Shown here piece after piece: positions 8,912-18,910 of a stretch of 64,000 bases of DNA. The notes under the pieces are model-generated. The model was not told where the DNA came from and did not search any database. It was given only the letters and a program-made list of their open reading frames with translations. This DNA is from Paracraurococcus lichenis (GTDB taxonomy: Bacteria; Pseudomonadota; Alphaproteobacteria; Acetobacterales; Acetobacteraceae), in assembly GCF_030657435.1 (NCBI RefSeq), contig NZ_JAUTWS010000017.1, forward strand, positions 1 to 64,000, written 5' to 3'. Positions within the stretch are counted from its first letter, which is position 1, and each line of letters begins with the position of its first letter. The position numbers were made by a program, and so were the translations under genes.

Positions 8912-10060
8912 GTGACCTCCTTCCTGCTCCGCGCGCTCGCCGGCGCCGCCGCCACGGCCTCCGGCAATGGCCTCGCCCGCTTCGCCTATGTGCCGCTCTT
9001 CCCCGCCATGGTCGGCGCCGGCTGGGTCGATGGTGGGGAGGCCGGGACGCTCGGCGCCGCCGCACTGCTCGGCTACCTCATCGGCACGCTGCTCGGGCGG
9101 CGGATGGGCCGGGCGCTCGGCGTGCCGGGCACGCTCGATGCCGGCATGGGGCTGATCGTCCTCTCGCTCGCGGCCTGCGCCTGGAACGGCGGCTTCTGGT
9201 GGTTCCTGGTCTGGCGGACGATGGCGGGCATCGCCGGCGGCTTCCTGATGGCGCTGGCCGGACCGGCGACCCAGGCCTCGGTGCCGCCGGCGCGGCGCGG
9301 CGCGGCGGGCGGCATCGTGATCTCGGGCGTCGGCTCCGGCATCGCGATCGGCGCCGTCGCGGTGCCGGCCCTGCTGGCGGGCGGGCTGGCGGCGACCTGG
9401 CTCGGCCTCGCCGGCCTCGTGCTGCTGCTCTGGGCCTTCGCGCATCCGCGCTGGCCGGACATGGCGATGACCGGCGTGGCGGCGGAGGCGCCGCCGCGGG
9501 CGCGGCTGCTGCTGCTGCTCTACGGGCTGCACGGGGCGGGGATGGTGCCGCCAATGGTCTATCTCGCCGACCTCGCGGCGCGGGGGCGCGGCCTCGGCGT
9601 CGGGATCGGCGCGCTACTCTGGCTGGTCTTCGGCCTCGCCGGCGTCGCCGGCGGGGTGCTGAGCGGACGGGTGGTGGACCGACTCGGCGGCCGGCCAACG
9701 CTCCGGCTCTGGCTGCTGATCCAGGTGGTGGCCCTCGCGCTCGCCCTGGTGCCCGGGCCGCTCCTCGTCGTGCCGGCGGCGGCGACGGCGGGCTTCGCCG
9801 CGGTCGGCGTGACGACGGTGACCCTCGGCGTCTCGCGCGAGATGGCCGGGCCGCGCGCGACCGGCCTCTGGGTGCAGTGCACGGCGAGCTTCGCCGTGGT
9901 GCAGACGGTGGTGGGCTTCGCGCTGGCCGCGCTCTTCGCCGCGAGTGGCGAGAGCCATGCGGCGGTCTTCGGCGCGGGGCTGCTCTTCTCCCTCGCCGCC
10001 TTCGGTGCGGCGGTGGCACTGGCGCGACAGCCGCCGGTGCGGCTGGCAGCGGTGCAGTAG
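8912..10060 (+). CDS. YbfB/YjiJ-family MFS transporter
   Basis: 382-residue integral membrane protein with about 12 hydrophobic helices. The N-terminus has the YbfB/YjiJ signature (SGNGLARFAYVPLFPAMV) followed by YLIGTLLGRRMGR. Substrate unknown. GTG start at 8912. It is divergent from the kinase gene, 99 bp apart. Its stop codon TAG (10058-10060) contains the first base of the 8-bp target duplication of the IS element, so the insertion left the reading frame exactly intact. Confidence 0.87.
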   Translation: MTSFLLRALAGAAATASGNGLARFAYVPLFPAMVGAGWVDGGEAGTLGAAALLGYLIGTLLGRRMGRALGVPGTLDAGMGLIVLSLAACAWNGGFWWFLVWRTMAGIAGGFLMALAGPATQASVPPARRGAAGGIVISGVGSGIAIGAVAVPALLAGGLAATWLGLAGLVLLLWAFAHPRWPDMAMTGVAAEAPPRARLLLLLYGLHGAGMVPPMVYLADLAARGRGLGVGIGALLWLVFGLAGVAGGVLSGRVVDRLGGRPTLRLWLLIQVVALALALVPGPLLVVPAAATAGFAAVGVTTVTLGVSREMAGPRATGLWVQCTASFAVVQTVVGFALAALFAASGESHAAVFGAGLLFSLAAFGAAVALARQPPVRLAAVQ

Positions 10061-10067
10061 CGCGGCC
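10060..10067. repeat. left 8-bp target-site duplication of the IS element
   Basis: gcgcggcc at 10060-10067 is repeated exactly at 11381-11388, directly outside the two terminal inverted repeats. Eight bases is a normal duplication length for IS256-family insertion. Confidence 0.9.
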
Positions 10068-10089
10068 GGGACTATCGGAAATTTCGTGT
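10068..10089. repeat. IS256-type left terminal inverted repeat
   Basis: 22 bp reading gggactatcggaaatttcgt plus gt. It pairs with 11359-11380 with two mismatches (positions 10 and 12). Confidence 0.9.
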
Positions 10090-10124
10090 TGGGGACCGTA
10101 CGATGCTGCTGAAGGAGCCATCGT

Positions 10125-11345
10125 ATGCCTCGACGCAAACAGCCCGCGATCCCGGATGAACTGGTGGACCAACTGCTGGGCGGATCCGACCCCCGGGCGG
10201 CCCTGGCCGACGGTGGTCTGCTGGACGGGCTCAAGAAGGCGCTGGCCGAACGGGTGCTGAACGCCGAGTTGGACCATCACCTCGAGACCGGCGAGCCGGA
10301 CGGGCGGTCCAATGGGCGGAACGGCTATGGGGCCAAGACGGTGCTGACCGGCACCGGCAAGCTGGAGCTGCAGATCCCCCGCGACCGGCTGGCGACCTTC
10401 GATCCGCAGCTCATCGCCAAATACCAGCGCCGCTTCCCCGGCTTCGACGACAAGATCGTGTCGATGTACGCCCGTGGGATGAGCACCCGCGAGATCCAGG
10501 GGCATCTGCGCGAGATCTATGGCCTTGAGGTCTCGCCCGACCTGGTCAGCGCCATCACGGATGCCGTCCTGGACGAGGTGACGGAATGGCAGAACCGCCC
10601 GCTCGAGGCGCTCTACCCGCTGGTCTTCCTCGACGCGATCCGGGTCAAGGTCCGCGACGAGGGCACGGTCCGCAACAAGGCCGTCTACGTCGCCCTTGGC
10701 GTCCGCGCCGACGGCACCAAGGAGGTGCTGGGCTTGTGGATCGAGCAGACCGAAGGCGCCAAGTTCTGGCTCCGGGTGATGAACGAGCTCAAGGACCGCG
10801 GCGTGCAGGACATCCTGATCGCCGTCGTCGATGGGCTGAAGGGGTTCCCTGAGGCCATCAGCGCCGTGTTCCCCAAGACCCAGGTTCAGGCCTGTGTCGT
10901 CCATCTCATTCGCACGTCGCTGGACTACGTCTCCTACAAGGACCGCAAGCTGGTCGCGGCCGCGCTGAAGGAGATCTACCGTGCTCGCAATGCGGACGCC
11001 GGCCAGGCAGCGCTGGACGCCTTCGACGAAGGGCCCTGGGGGCGCAAATACCCCGTCATCGCCCAGACCTGGCGACGGCACTGGGCGGAGGTGATCCCAT
11101 TCTATGCCTTCCCCTCCGAGGTGCGTCGGATCATCTACACCACGAACGCCATAGAGGCTTTGAACGCCAAGCTGCGACGTGCTGTCAGGGCGCGCGGCCA
11201 CTTCCCAACCGACGAGGCCGCCCTCAAGCTGCTCTTCCTCGTCTTGAACAGAACCATGAAGGAGTGGAAGATGCCCGCAAGGGAGTGGACCGCTGCCAAG
11301 GCGCAGTTCGCCATCCTCTTCGAGGACCGCTTCACCACCGCCTGA
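10125..11345 (+). CDS. IS256-family transposase, intact
   Basis: 406 residues, full length for the family. The DDE catalytic triad is visible: Asp170 (VFLDAIRVK), Asp236 (IAVVDGLKGF) and Glu344 (TTNAIEALNAKLRR). The CVVHLIR motif characteristic of IS256 transposases is also present (about 257-263). The ATG at 10125 is preceded by gaaggagcc, a good ribosome-binding site. The enzyme should excise and insert the element by a copy-out-paste-in mechanism through a circular intermediate (family knowledge). Confidence 0.97.
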   Translation: MPRRKQPAIPDELVDQLLGGSDPRAALADGGLLDGLKKALAERVLNAELDHHLETGEPDGRSNGRNGYGAKTVLTGTGKLELQIPRDRLATFDPQLIAKYQRRFPGFDDKIVSMYARGMSTREIQGHLREIYGLEVSPDLVSAITDAVLDEVTEWQNRPLEALYPLVFLDAIRVKVRDEGTVRNKAVYVALGVRADGTKEVLGLWIEQTEGAKFWLRVMNELKDRGVQDILIAVVDGLKGFPEAISAVFPKTQVQACVVHLIRTSLDYVSYKDRKLVAAALKEIYRARNADAGQAALDAFDEGPWGRKYPVIAQTWRRHWAEVIPFYAFPSEVRRIIYTTNAIEALNAKLRRAVRARGHFPTDEAALKLLFLVLNRTMKEWKMPAREWTAAKAQFAILFEDRFTTA

Positions 11346-11358
11346 TCACCGCGGTCCC

Positions 11359-11380
11359 ACACGAAATTCCGGATAGTCCC
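11359..11380. repeat. IS256-type right terminal inverted repeat
   Basis: Reverse complement begins gggactatccggaatttcgt, matching the left end at 20 of 22 positions. Confidence 0.9.
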
Positions 11381-11388
11381 GCGCGGCC
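11381..11388. repeat. right 8-bp target-site duplication of the IS element
   Basis: gcgcggcc, identical to 10060-10067 and immediately outside the right inverted repeat. Confidence 0.9.
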
Positions 11389-11470
11389 CGGCGCCGCGCC
11401 CATGCCGCCCGAAGCCGGTGCCGGCGATCCCGTGCTAGGAACCTCTCCCGGCACAACCCGGACGACTCGC

Positions 11471-13441
11471 ATGCGCGCCCTCCTGCTCGCCACCACCCTC
11501 GCCCTGCCCGCTGCGGCCCTGCCCGCCGCCGCGGCGGACCTGCCGGTGCGGAGCGTCACCCTCTCCAATGCCGGGCTGATGCAGGTCGAGCACGCGGGCG
11601 CGCTGGCACCGGACGCCGCCATCACGCTCCGCGTGCCGCTCGACTCCGTCGACGACCTGCTGAAGTCGCTGCTGCTGCGCGACCCGGCCGGGCGGGTGGA
11701 GGAGGTGCGCCTCGCCGCGCAGGACCTGGAGGCCGAGGCCTTCCATGGCCTGCCGCTGCGCCCCGGCGATTTCGAGAGCCGCGCGAGCCTGATGCGCGCG
11801 CTGCGCGGCCAGGCGGTGAAGGCCGGCGGCGCAGAGGGCCGGCTGATGGATGCCGAGGACACCGAGGCCGGGCTGCGGCTGACCTTGCTGACGCCGGGCG
11901 GCCTCCGCCTGCTGCTGCTGCGCGAGGGGGAGGAGGTGGCGCTGGCGGATGCGGCGCTCGCCGGCCTGATCGCCCGTGCGGCGGAGGCGATGGCGGCCAG
12001 CCGCAGCGCCGATACGCGGGAGGTGACGATCCGCCTCTCCGGCGCGACCGCGGCGCGCGAGGTCGGGCTGACCTATGTCGCGGCGGCGCCGCTCTGGAAG
12101 CCCTCCTGGCGGCTGGTGCTGCCCGATGCGGCCGGCCAGGCGCGGCTGCAGGGATGGGCCGTCGTCGAGAACCGCTCCGGCGCGGATTGGGAGGGCGTGC
12201 GGCTCTCCCTCGTCTCCGGCAATCCGGCGGCCTTCGCGCAGGCGCTCTATGCGCCGGTCCGGGTGGCGCGGCCGGAGGTGCCGGTGCGGGCGGCGGAGCG
12301 GGTGACGGTGGAGGCCGATACCGGCCCGCGCCCGGTGCCGGCGCCGGCCGCGGCCATGCTGGCCACTGCGGCCCGGGCCAAGGAAGCCGGCGCCCCGCCC
12401 CCGCCGCTGGCGGCGCTGCCCGAGGCCGCGGCCGACTCCGCCGCCGGCCGCGTCGCCTTCACCCTGCCCAGGCCGGTCAGCATCCGTGGCGGGGAGACGG
12501 CGAACCTGCCCTTCCTCGATGCCGCGCTGCCGGCCGAGCCGCTATGGTGGGTGCAGGACCTCTCGGCGCGGCATCCGCTGAACGCGGTGCGGCTGGCGAA
12601 TGCCACGGACCGTGTGCTGCCGGACGGCCTGGCCGCGGTCTATGCCGCGGGCGGCGCCTGGCTCGGCGACGCGGAACTGCGCGCCATGCCGCCGGGGGAG
12701 CAGCGCATCCTGGCCTATGCCAGGGACCGGGAGGTGCAGGTCACCACCGCGAACCAGGACGGCGAGCGGCCGACCGGCATCACGCTGCGCCGCGGGACGG
12801 TCGTCATTGCCCTGGCAAGGCGGGCGGAGACGGCGCTGGCGATCGATCCCCGCGGCGCGCGCGGCCGGCTGGCGGTGGACCTGCCGCGGCGGGAGGGCTG
12901 GACGCCGCTCTTCCCCGTGGTGGCGCAGGGGGATTTCGGCCTGCGGACCGAGGCGATGCTGGACGGTGCCGCCGCCACGCTGCGCTTCGCCTGGGAGCGC
13001 GCGATGGAGCGGGAGGTGCCGCTCTGGGATGCCGGCCTCGGGGATCCGCGGCTGCTGCGCTGGCGCGACATCGACCTGGACGCGCAGCTTCGCCGCCTGC
13101 CCGGCGGCCCCGGCACGCTGGAGGCGCTGCGCAGCGTGCTGGAGCGGCTGCCGGCCGAGGCGCCGGGGCGGGCCGCGCTGGCCGAGGTGGTGGAGTCGCT
13201 CGGCGAGGCGCGGCGGCTGCTGGACGCGGCCCGCACGGCGATCCGGGCGCATGCCCTGGCCGCGGCGGCGCTGGAGCGGGCCCGCGCCGCGGTGGAGGAC
13301 CGCAGCGGCGCGGCGAAGGAGGAGGCGCGGCGCCGGCTGACCGAGGCGAGCCTCGCCGCCGAGCGCAGCGGCGCCGCGGCGGATGCGGCCTGGGAGGCCT
13401 GGCAGCGCCAGGTGCAGGCGGTGATGTCGCGGGCGGGGTAG
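11471..13441 (+). CDS. exported DUF4139-family protein, 656 aa
   Basis: Start at the ATG at 11471, which gives a clean Sec signal peptide (MRALLLATTLALPAAALPAAAA). The mature protein has a beta-rich N-terminal region and then the DUF4139 core (LTYVAAAPLWKPSWRLVLP, WAVVENRSGADWEGVRLSLVSG, about residues 195-250). An Ala/Pro-rich linker and a C-terminal stretch of probable coiled coil (about 560-655) follow. The family is periplasmic with no firm biochemical role; some members are labelled mucoidy-inhibitor-like. The IS element ends 91 bp upstream, so the native promoter may be displaced or replaced. Confidence 0.82.
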   Translation: MRALLLATTLALPAAALPAAAADLPVRSVTLSNAGLMQVEHAGALAPDAAITLRVPLDSVDDLLKSLLLRDPAGRVEEVRLAAQDLEAEAFHGLPLRPGDFESRASLMRALRGQAVKAGGAEGRLMDAEDTEAGLRLTLLTPGGLRLLLLREGEEVALADAALAGLIARAAEAMAASRSADTREVTIRLSGATAAREVGLTYVAAAPLWKPSWRLVLPDAAGQARLQGWAVVENRSGADWEGVRLSLVSGNPAAFAQALYAPVRVARPEVPVRAAERVTVEADTGPRPVPAPAAAMLATAARAKEAGAPPPPLAALPEAAADSAAGRVAFTLPRPVSIRGGETANLPFLDAALPAEPLWWVQDLSARHPLNAVRLANATDRVLPDGLAAVYAAGGAWLGDAELRAMPPGEQRILAYARDREVQVTTANQDGERPTGITLRRGTVVIALARRAETALAIDPRGARGRLAVDLPRREGWTPLFPVVAQGDFGLRTEAMLDGAAATLRFAWERAMEREVPLWDAGLGDPRLLRWRDIDLDAQLRRLPGGPGTLEALRSVLERLPAEAPGRAALAEVVESLGEARRLLDAARTAIRAHALAAAALERARAAVEDRSGAAKEEARRRLTEASLAAERSGAAADAAWEAWQRQVQAVMSRAG

Positions 13442-13478
13442 AGCAGATCGCCGCGGAGTGGAAACGCTCGGAGGCGTG
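13439..13478 (+). repeat. 40-bp dispersed repeat, copy 1
   Basis: This 40-bp stretch, starting on the TAG stop of the DUF4139 gene, is the exact reverse complement of 32368-32407. Both copies lie next to gene ends or starts in non-coding DNA. It is probably a REP-like or degenerate MITE-like element. Copy 1 lacks the second terminal half-site seen at copy 2. Confidence 0.85.
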
Positions 13479-13503
13479 CCTCCGCTCGGCAACAACAGGC
13501 CGG

Positions 13504-14526
13504 CTACCGCGCGAGGTTGCGCAGCGCCTCGCCCTTCGCCCAGCGGCGGAGGTTGTCGCAGAAGATCGCCGCCACGCGCTCCGGCAATCCGTCCGAGGCG
13601 GCGGCGCTGTGCGGCGAGACGATGACCTTCGGCAGGTCCCAGAAGGGGCTCCCGGCCGGCAATGGCTCCTGCGTGAAGACGTCGAGGAAGGCGCCGGCGA
13701 GGTGGCCGCTCCGCAGCGCCTCCAGCAAGGCCTCCTCCTCCACCACGCCGCCGCGGGAGACGTTGACCAGGTGCCGCCCGCGCGGCAGGAGGGCGAGGGC
13801 GCGGGCATCGATCAGGTTGCGCGTGGTCTCGGTCAGCGGGCAGGCGAGGATGAGCCAGTCCGTCCGCGGCAGCAGGTCCGGCAGGGCGGCGAAGCCGGCG
13901 ACGGCATCGAAGCCCGGCGGGATGCCGGCCGCGGGATCGCGGCGCAGGCCGGTGGTGCGCAGGCCGAAGGCGCGGCAGAGGCGGCCGATCTCCTGCCCGA
14001 TCGGGCCGGTCCCGACGACCAGCGCCGCCTGGCCCTCGACCTCGCGGGGCTCCTCCCCGTCATAGAGCGGTTCCCAGGCATGCCGGCGCTGGGCCTCGAC
14101 GATGCGCGGGAATTGGCGGGCGAGCGCGAGCAGGCCGGTGACCGCGGTCTGCGCCACCGCGGGCGCGCTCGCGCCGGCGCTGTTGGTCAGCAGCAGGCCG
14201 CGCGCCAGCATCTCCTGGTACACGACCAGGTCGGTGCCGGCGGAGAAGGTCTGCACCCAGCGCAGCGCGGGCGCCACCTTCAGGAACTCGACGAAGCGGA
14301 GAAAGCGCGGGTTCAGCCGGTGGCGCGTGCCGCCGACGAAGAGGTCGCGGGTGACGAAGGCGACCTCCGCGCCGGCGGGATCGGGCAGCGGGCCCTCCGA
14401 CGCAACGGGGACGAGCGCGGCCTCGGGCAGGGCCTCCTGGATGCGGGCGCCGTGCCGCGCGGCCGCGACATCGGACAGCAGCACCCGCAGGGCCTCGCCC
14501 GCCGGCCGGTTCAAGCTTCCGGGCAT
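13504..14526 (-). CDS. D-2-hydroxyacid dehydrogenase (NAD-dependent)
   Basis: 340 residues from the ATG at 14526; a longer frame to 14631 overlaps the upstream gene and looks spurious. The Rossmann motif VVGTGPIGQEIGRL is near residue 145, followed by the LxLPLT-like segment (here LACPLTETTRNLI). The catalytic Glu/His region sits near the C-terminus (VFTQEPLP, then VSPHSAA). Predicted to reduce a 2-keto acid or oxidise the D-hydroxy acid. It is the last gene of a minus-strand operon (crotonase, hydrolase, aldolase, this gene), 22 bp after the aldolase gene. Confidence 0.87.
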   Translation of the reverse strand: MPGSLNRPAGEALRVLLSDVAAARHGARIQEALPEAALVPVASEGPLPDPAGAEVAFVTRDLFVGGTRHRLNPRFLRFVEFLKVAPALRWVQTFSAGTDLVVYQEMLARGLLLTNSAGASAPAVAQTAVTGLLALARQFPRIVEAQRRHAWEPLYDGEEPREVEGQAALVVGTGPIGQEIGRLCRAFGLRTTGLRRDPAAGIPPGFDAVAGFAALPDLLPRTDWLILACPLTETTRNLIDARALALLPRGRHLVNVSRGGVVEEEALLEALRSGHLAGAFLDVFTQEPLPAGSPFWDLPKVIVSPHSAAASDGLPERVAAIFCDNLRRWAKGEALRNLAR

Positions 14527-14548
14527 GCCTCCTCCACCGACAGGCTGG

Positions 14549-15337
14549 TCAGTCCCGGTAGCTCGGGTCGATCCGGTCGAGCTTGCGCAGCAGCGCCGGC
14601 CAGTCGAGCACGCCGAAGGGCCGGCGGACATGCGGCTGGTAGTTCATGTAGGTCTTCTCCACGACCTCCTGCGGCACCGTGATCATCGGGCTGTTGCAGG
14701 ACATGGCCGCGATCTGCGTCTTGCAGGACAGTTCCAGCCGGTGCAGGGCGTTGAAGGCCTCCGGGATGGTGCGCCCCACCGTCAGCAGGCCGTGGTTGCG
14801 CAGGATCATGGCGTTGTTGTCGCCGAGGTCGCGGACGAGGCGTTCCTGCTCGGAAAGGTCCAGCACCACACCCGAGAAATCGTGGTAGCTGACATGGGCG
14901 AAGCGCATGCTGGTCTGGGTGTTCGGCAGCAGGCCGCATTCCAGCGTGGAGACCGCCATGCCCGCCCAGGTATGGGTATGCGCGACGCAATGGATGTCGG
15001 GCTTGGCGCGGTGGATGGCGGAGTGGATGACGAAGCCCGCGCGGTTCACGCCATACTGGGTCTCGCCCGGGAATTCGGGGGCGAGGATGACATTGCCATC
15101 GTAGTCGATCTTCATGAGGGAGGAGGCGGTGATCTCCTCATAGAGCATGCCATAGGCGTTGATGAGGAAGGCGTCCTCCCCCGGCACCCGGACCGAGACG
15201 TGGTTCGCGATCAGGTCGCTCATCTGATAGAGGTCGACCAGGCGGTAGCAGGCCGCGAGGTCGACGCGCGCCTGCCATTCCTCCGCGCTGACCTTGTGCC
15301 GCATGGAGGGCACGCGCCAGGTGGTTCCGTCGAGCAT
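14549..15337 (-). CDS. class II aldolase/adducin-family protein
   Basis: 262 residues. The zinc site is visible: HTHT (CVAHTHTWAGMAV) and a later RNHGLLTVG His, as in fuculose-phosphate aldolase and relatives. Many members act as decarboxylases or aldolases on small hydroxy-keto acids, so the exact reaction is open. It sits between the amidohydrolase (15 bp upstream) and the hydroxyacid dehydrogenase (22 bp downstream), which supports a shared catabolic pathway. Confidence 0.87.
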   Translation of the reverse strand: MLDGTTWRVPSMRHKVSAEEWQARVDLAACYRLVDLYQMSDLIANHVSVRVPGEDAFLINAYGMLYEEITASSLMKIDYDGNVILAPEFPGETQYGVNRAGFVIHSAIHRAKPDIHCVAHTHTWAGMAVSTLECGLLPNTQTSMRFAHVSYHDFSGVVLDLSEQERLVRDLGDNNAMILRNHGLLTVGRTIPEAFNALHRLELSCKTQIAAMSCNSPMITVPQEVVEKTYMNYQPHVRRPFGVLDWPALLRKLDRIDPSYRD

Positions 15338-15352
15338 TCTCAGGTCTCCCTC

Positions 15353-16243
15353 TCAGAATCCGTAGAGCCGGGCGGGGTTGTCCACGAGCACCGCCTGGAG
15401 CGTCGCGGCATACGGGCACCATTCCCCGAGCTTGTCGGCCAGCGCCGCATCCTCCGACATCGGCCGGTCGAAATAGGCGATGTGCGGCCAGTCCGTGCCC
15501 CAGACGCACCGCGCGGCATTCGCCGCCAGCAGGGCGCGGGCGAAGGGATCGGCCGCGGACCAGGGCGCCTCGCCATGCGTGATCCGGTCGGCGCCGGAGA
15601 TCTTGGTCCAGGCCCGGCCGTCGCGCAGCAGGTCACACAGCAGGCGGAAGCCGGGATGGTCCAGCCCGTCCTGCCGCGTGTCGATGCGGCCCATGTGATC
15701 CACGACGAGGTCCATGCCGAAGGGTTCTAGCTCGGGCAGTGCCTCGGCGAGGTCGCGGGCATGGATCCAGACCTGCAGGTGCCAGCCGCGCTCCCGGATG
15801 CGGGGCCCGAGGGCGCGCAGGCTTTCCATCCCGACGCCGTTGCGGTAGGTCCGCTCGCCCGCGGCGCCGCGCAGCAGGTTCAGCCGCAGCGCCCGCACGC
15901 CGGCTTCCGTCATCTCGTCCAGCGTGCGGTCGGTCGTCTCCGGCGGCAGCACCGCGACGCCACGGAAGCGCGCGGGATGCCGGCGCAGCGCATCCAGCAT
16001 GGCGGCATTGTCGGTGCCCTGGGCGCTCGCGGTCACGATCACGCCGCGCTCGAAGCCGAGCGCCGCGAGATGCGCTAGGAAGGCCTCGACCGGCGCCTCC
16101 GCCGGCGTGTAGCTGCGATCCTCGGCCAGCGGGAAGCGGTCATAGGGGCCGAAGACGTGGACATGGCTGTCGCAGGCGCCGGGCGGCACGGTGAAGGAAG
16201 GTGGGCGATCAGGCGGCAGGCAGGGGAGGCAGGGCCGCGTCAC
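15353..16243 (-). CDS. amidohydrolase-2 family, 2-pyrone-4,6-dicarboxylate lactonase-like
   Basis: 296 residues, TIM-barrel metal-dependent hydrolase. The N-terminal segment GACDSHVHVFGPYDRFPLAE closely follows the LigI pattern. VVDHMGRID and WGTDWPH carry further active-site residues. LigI hydrolyses 2-pyrone-4,6-dicarboxylate in lignin-aromatic breakdown; a related lactone is likely here, but identity is not proven. The start is a GTG at 16243, 2 bp after the crotonase stop; a much longer upstream frame is a shadow of the crotonase gene. Confidence 0.82.
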   Translation of the reverse strand: MTRPCLPCLPPDRPPSFTVPPGACDSHVHVFGPYDRFPLAEDRSYTPAEAPVEAFLAHLAALGFERGVIVTASAQGTDNAAMLDALRRHPARFRGVAVLPPETTDRTLDEMTEAGVRALRLNLLRGAAGERTYRNGVGMESLRALGPRIRERGWHLQVWIHARDLAEALPELEPFGMDLVVDHMGRIDTRQDGLDHPGFRLLCDLLRDGRAWTKISGADRITHGEAPWSAADPFARALLAANAARCVWGTDWPHIAYFDRPMSEDAALADKLGEWCPYAATLQAVLVDNPARLYGF

Positions 16244-16245
16244 TC

Positions 16246-17037
16246 TCAGCGCCCCTTGAAGACGGGCTTGCGCTTCTCGGCGAAGGCCGCCGTCGCTTCC
16301 CGGTAGTCCTCCGTGCCGGCGACCACCCCGGTCGCGCTCGCGGCAAAGGTCAGCGCATCGGCGAAGCTGCTGGTCGCGCCCTGGCGCACCATGCGCTTCA
16401 TCAGCCGGATGGCGACCGTCGGACCATTCGCCAGCCGCTCCGCGACCGACATCGTATGCGCCATGAGCTGGTCGTCGGCGACGACCTTGTTCACCAGGCC
16501 GATCCGCTCGGCCTCCTCCGCGCCGACGAAGTCGCCCAGCCACAGCATCTCCAGCGCCTTCGGCGTGCCGACCAGCCGCGGCAGCATCCAGGCGCCGCCA
16601 TCGCCGGCGACGAAGCCCACCTTGATGTAGCTCTCGGCGAAGCGCGCGGATTGCGCGGCGAAGCGCAGGTCGCCCATCAGCGCCATGTCCATGCCCGCGC
16701 CGGTCGCCGCGCCGTTCACCGCGACGATGTAGGGCTTGTCCAGCTCCTGCAGCGTCAGCGGGATGCGGTGGACGTGGTCGATCAGGTACTGCCCGCGCTC
16801 CCAGGCGGACTGCCCGGAGGCGGCATTCCGCGCCATGCGCTTCACGTCGCCGCCCGAGCAGAAGATGCGCCCCGCGCCGGTCAGCACCACGGCGCGGATG
16901 GCGTCGTCGCGGATGCATTCGCGCAGGGCCTGCTCCCAGGCCGCCAGCATCTCCGTGGTGAAGGCGTTGCCGCTGTCCGGACGGTTCAGGGTGATGGTGG
17001 CGATGCCACCCGCGGTCTCGAACAGCAGCTCGCTCAC
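16246..17037 (-). CDS. enoyl-CoA hydratase/isomerase family protein
   Basis: 263 residues, crotonase fold. GSGGDVKRM-like and GAATGAGMDMALMGDLRFA segments form the CoA-binding oxyanion hole, followed by YIKVGFVAGDGGAWMLPRLVG. The residue usually Ala or Glu in that PGAGG loop is Asp here, so it may be a hydratase, an isomerase or another crotonase activity. First gene of a compact four-gene catabolic operon, and 80 bp downstream of the small exported protein gene on the same strand. Confidence 0.87.
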   Translation of the reverse strand: MSELLFETAGGIATITLNRPDSGNAFTTEMLAAWEQALRECIRDDAIRAVVLTGAGRIFCSGGDVKRMARNAASGQSAWERGQYLIDHVHRIPLTLQELDKPYIVAVNGAATGAGMDMALMGDLRFAAQSARFAESYIKVGFVAGDGGAWMLPRLVGTPKALEMLWLGDFVGAEEAERIGLVNKVVADDQLMAHTMSVAERLANGPTVAIRLMKRMVRQGATSSFADALTFAASATGVVAGTEDYREATAAFAEKRKPVFKGR

Positions 17038-17117
17038 GGCGCTTCCCCCGACATGCTTGGGGAAAGCCTACGCGCGCCGTGCCGCGGCCTCAACCCGCCG
17101 GGGCCGGGGCCTGGATG

Positions 17118-17429
17118 TCAGGGACTGGCCTGGGCCGCCCGCACGGCGCGCCGCAGCTTGGCGATGCCGGTGCGGACATGGCCGGTGCCGCAGAGCCTCT
17201 CGCCCTCCGCCGCCAGGCTGCGGGAGGGTTCCTGCCGCGCCGCGGGCAGGGAGGCGAGGCGCGTCACCAGGCTGTTGCAATATTCCGGTGTGTCGGTGGT
17301 GACGCGCGCATTCGGCTCCGCCCCGGCGGTGACCACCAGAAGCAGGAGAACCGTAGGGGGCGTCAGCACGGCCAGCATCGTGCGGCGGACACTGGTACGG
17401 GGCGGCTCAAGGCGCAGTGGGCGGAACAT
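17118..17429 (-). CDS. small exported protein linked to the two-component system
   Basis: 103 residues. A basic N-terminus and a hydrophobic helix (MLAVLTPPTVLLLLVVTAGAE) suggest a signal peptide or anchor. The mature part is helical with two cysteines (EYCNSL and RLCGTG) that may form a disulfide, plus a basic C-terminal helix. No known function. It starts 10 bp after the kinase gene on the same strand, so it is co-transcribed with the regulator and kinase and could be a periplasmic accessory or a regulated target. Confidence 0.65.
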   Translation of the reverse strand: MFRPLRLEPPRTSVRRTMLAVLTPPTVLLLLVVTAGAEPNARVTTDTPEYCNSLVTRLASLPAARQEPSRSLAAEGERLCGTGHVRTGIAKLRRAVRAAQASP

Positions 17430-17439
17430 GACGCTTCAG

Positions 17440-18894
<1,455 letters not shown>

Positions 18895-18910
18895 CGCGGC
18901 GGGGCGGGCC

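Larger units (their letters stand above)
10068..11380 (+). mobile_element. complete IS256-family insertion sequence, 1313 bp
   Basis: Terminal inverted repeats of 22 bp (10068-10089 and 11359-11380) match at 20 positions, each starting gggactatc. The element encodes one intact 406-aa DDE transposase and is flanked by an exact 8-bp duplication. Intact ends, intact frame and exact duplication argue for a recent, possibly still active insertion. It separates the MFS gene from the DUF4139 gene and lies just upstream of the latter. Confidence 0.95.

Noticed and set aside
12154-14682. 842-codon plus-strand frame over the DUF4139 and dehydrogenase genes
   Set aside because: It runs out of frame with one real gene and antisense to another, and its product is repetitive low complexity.
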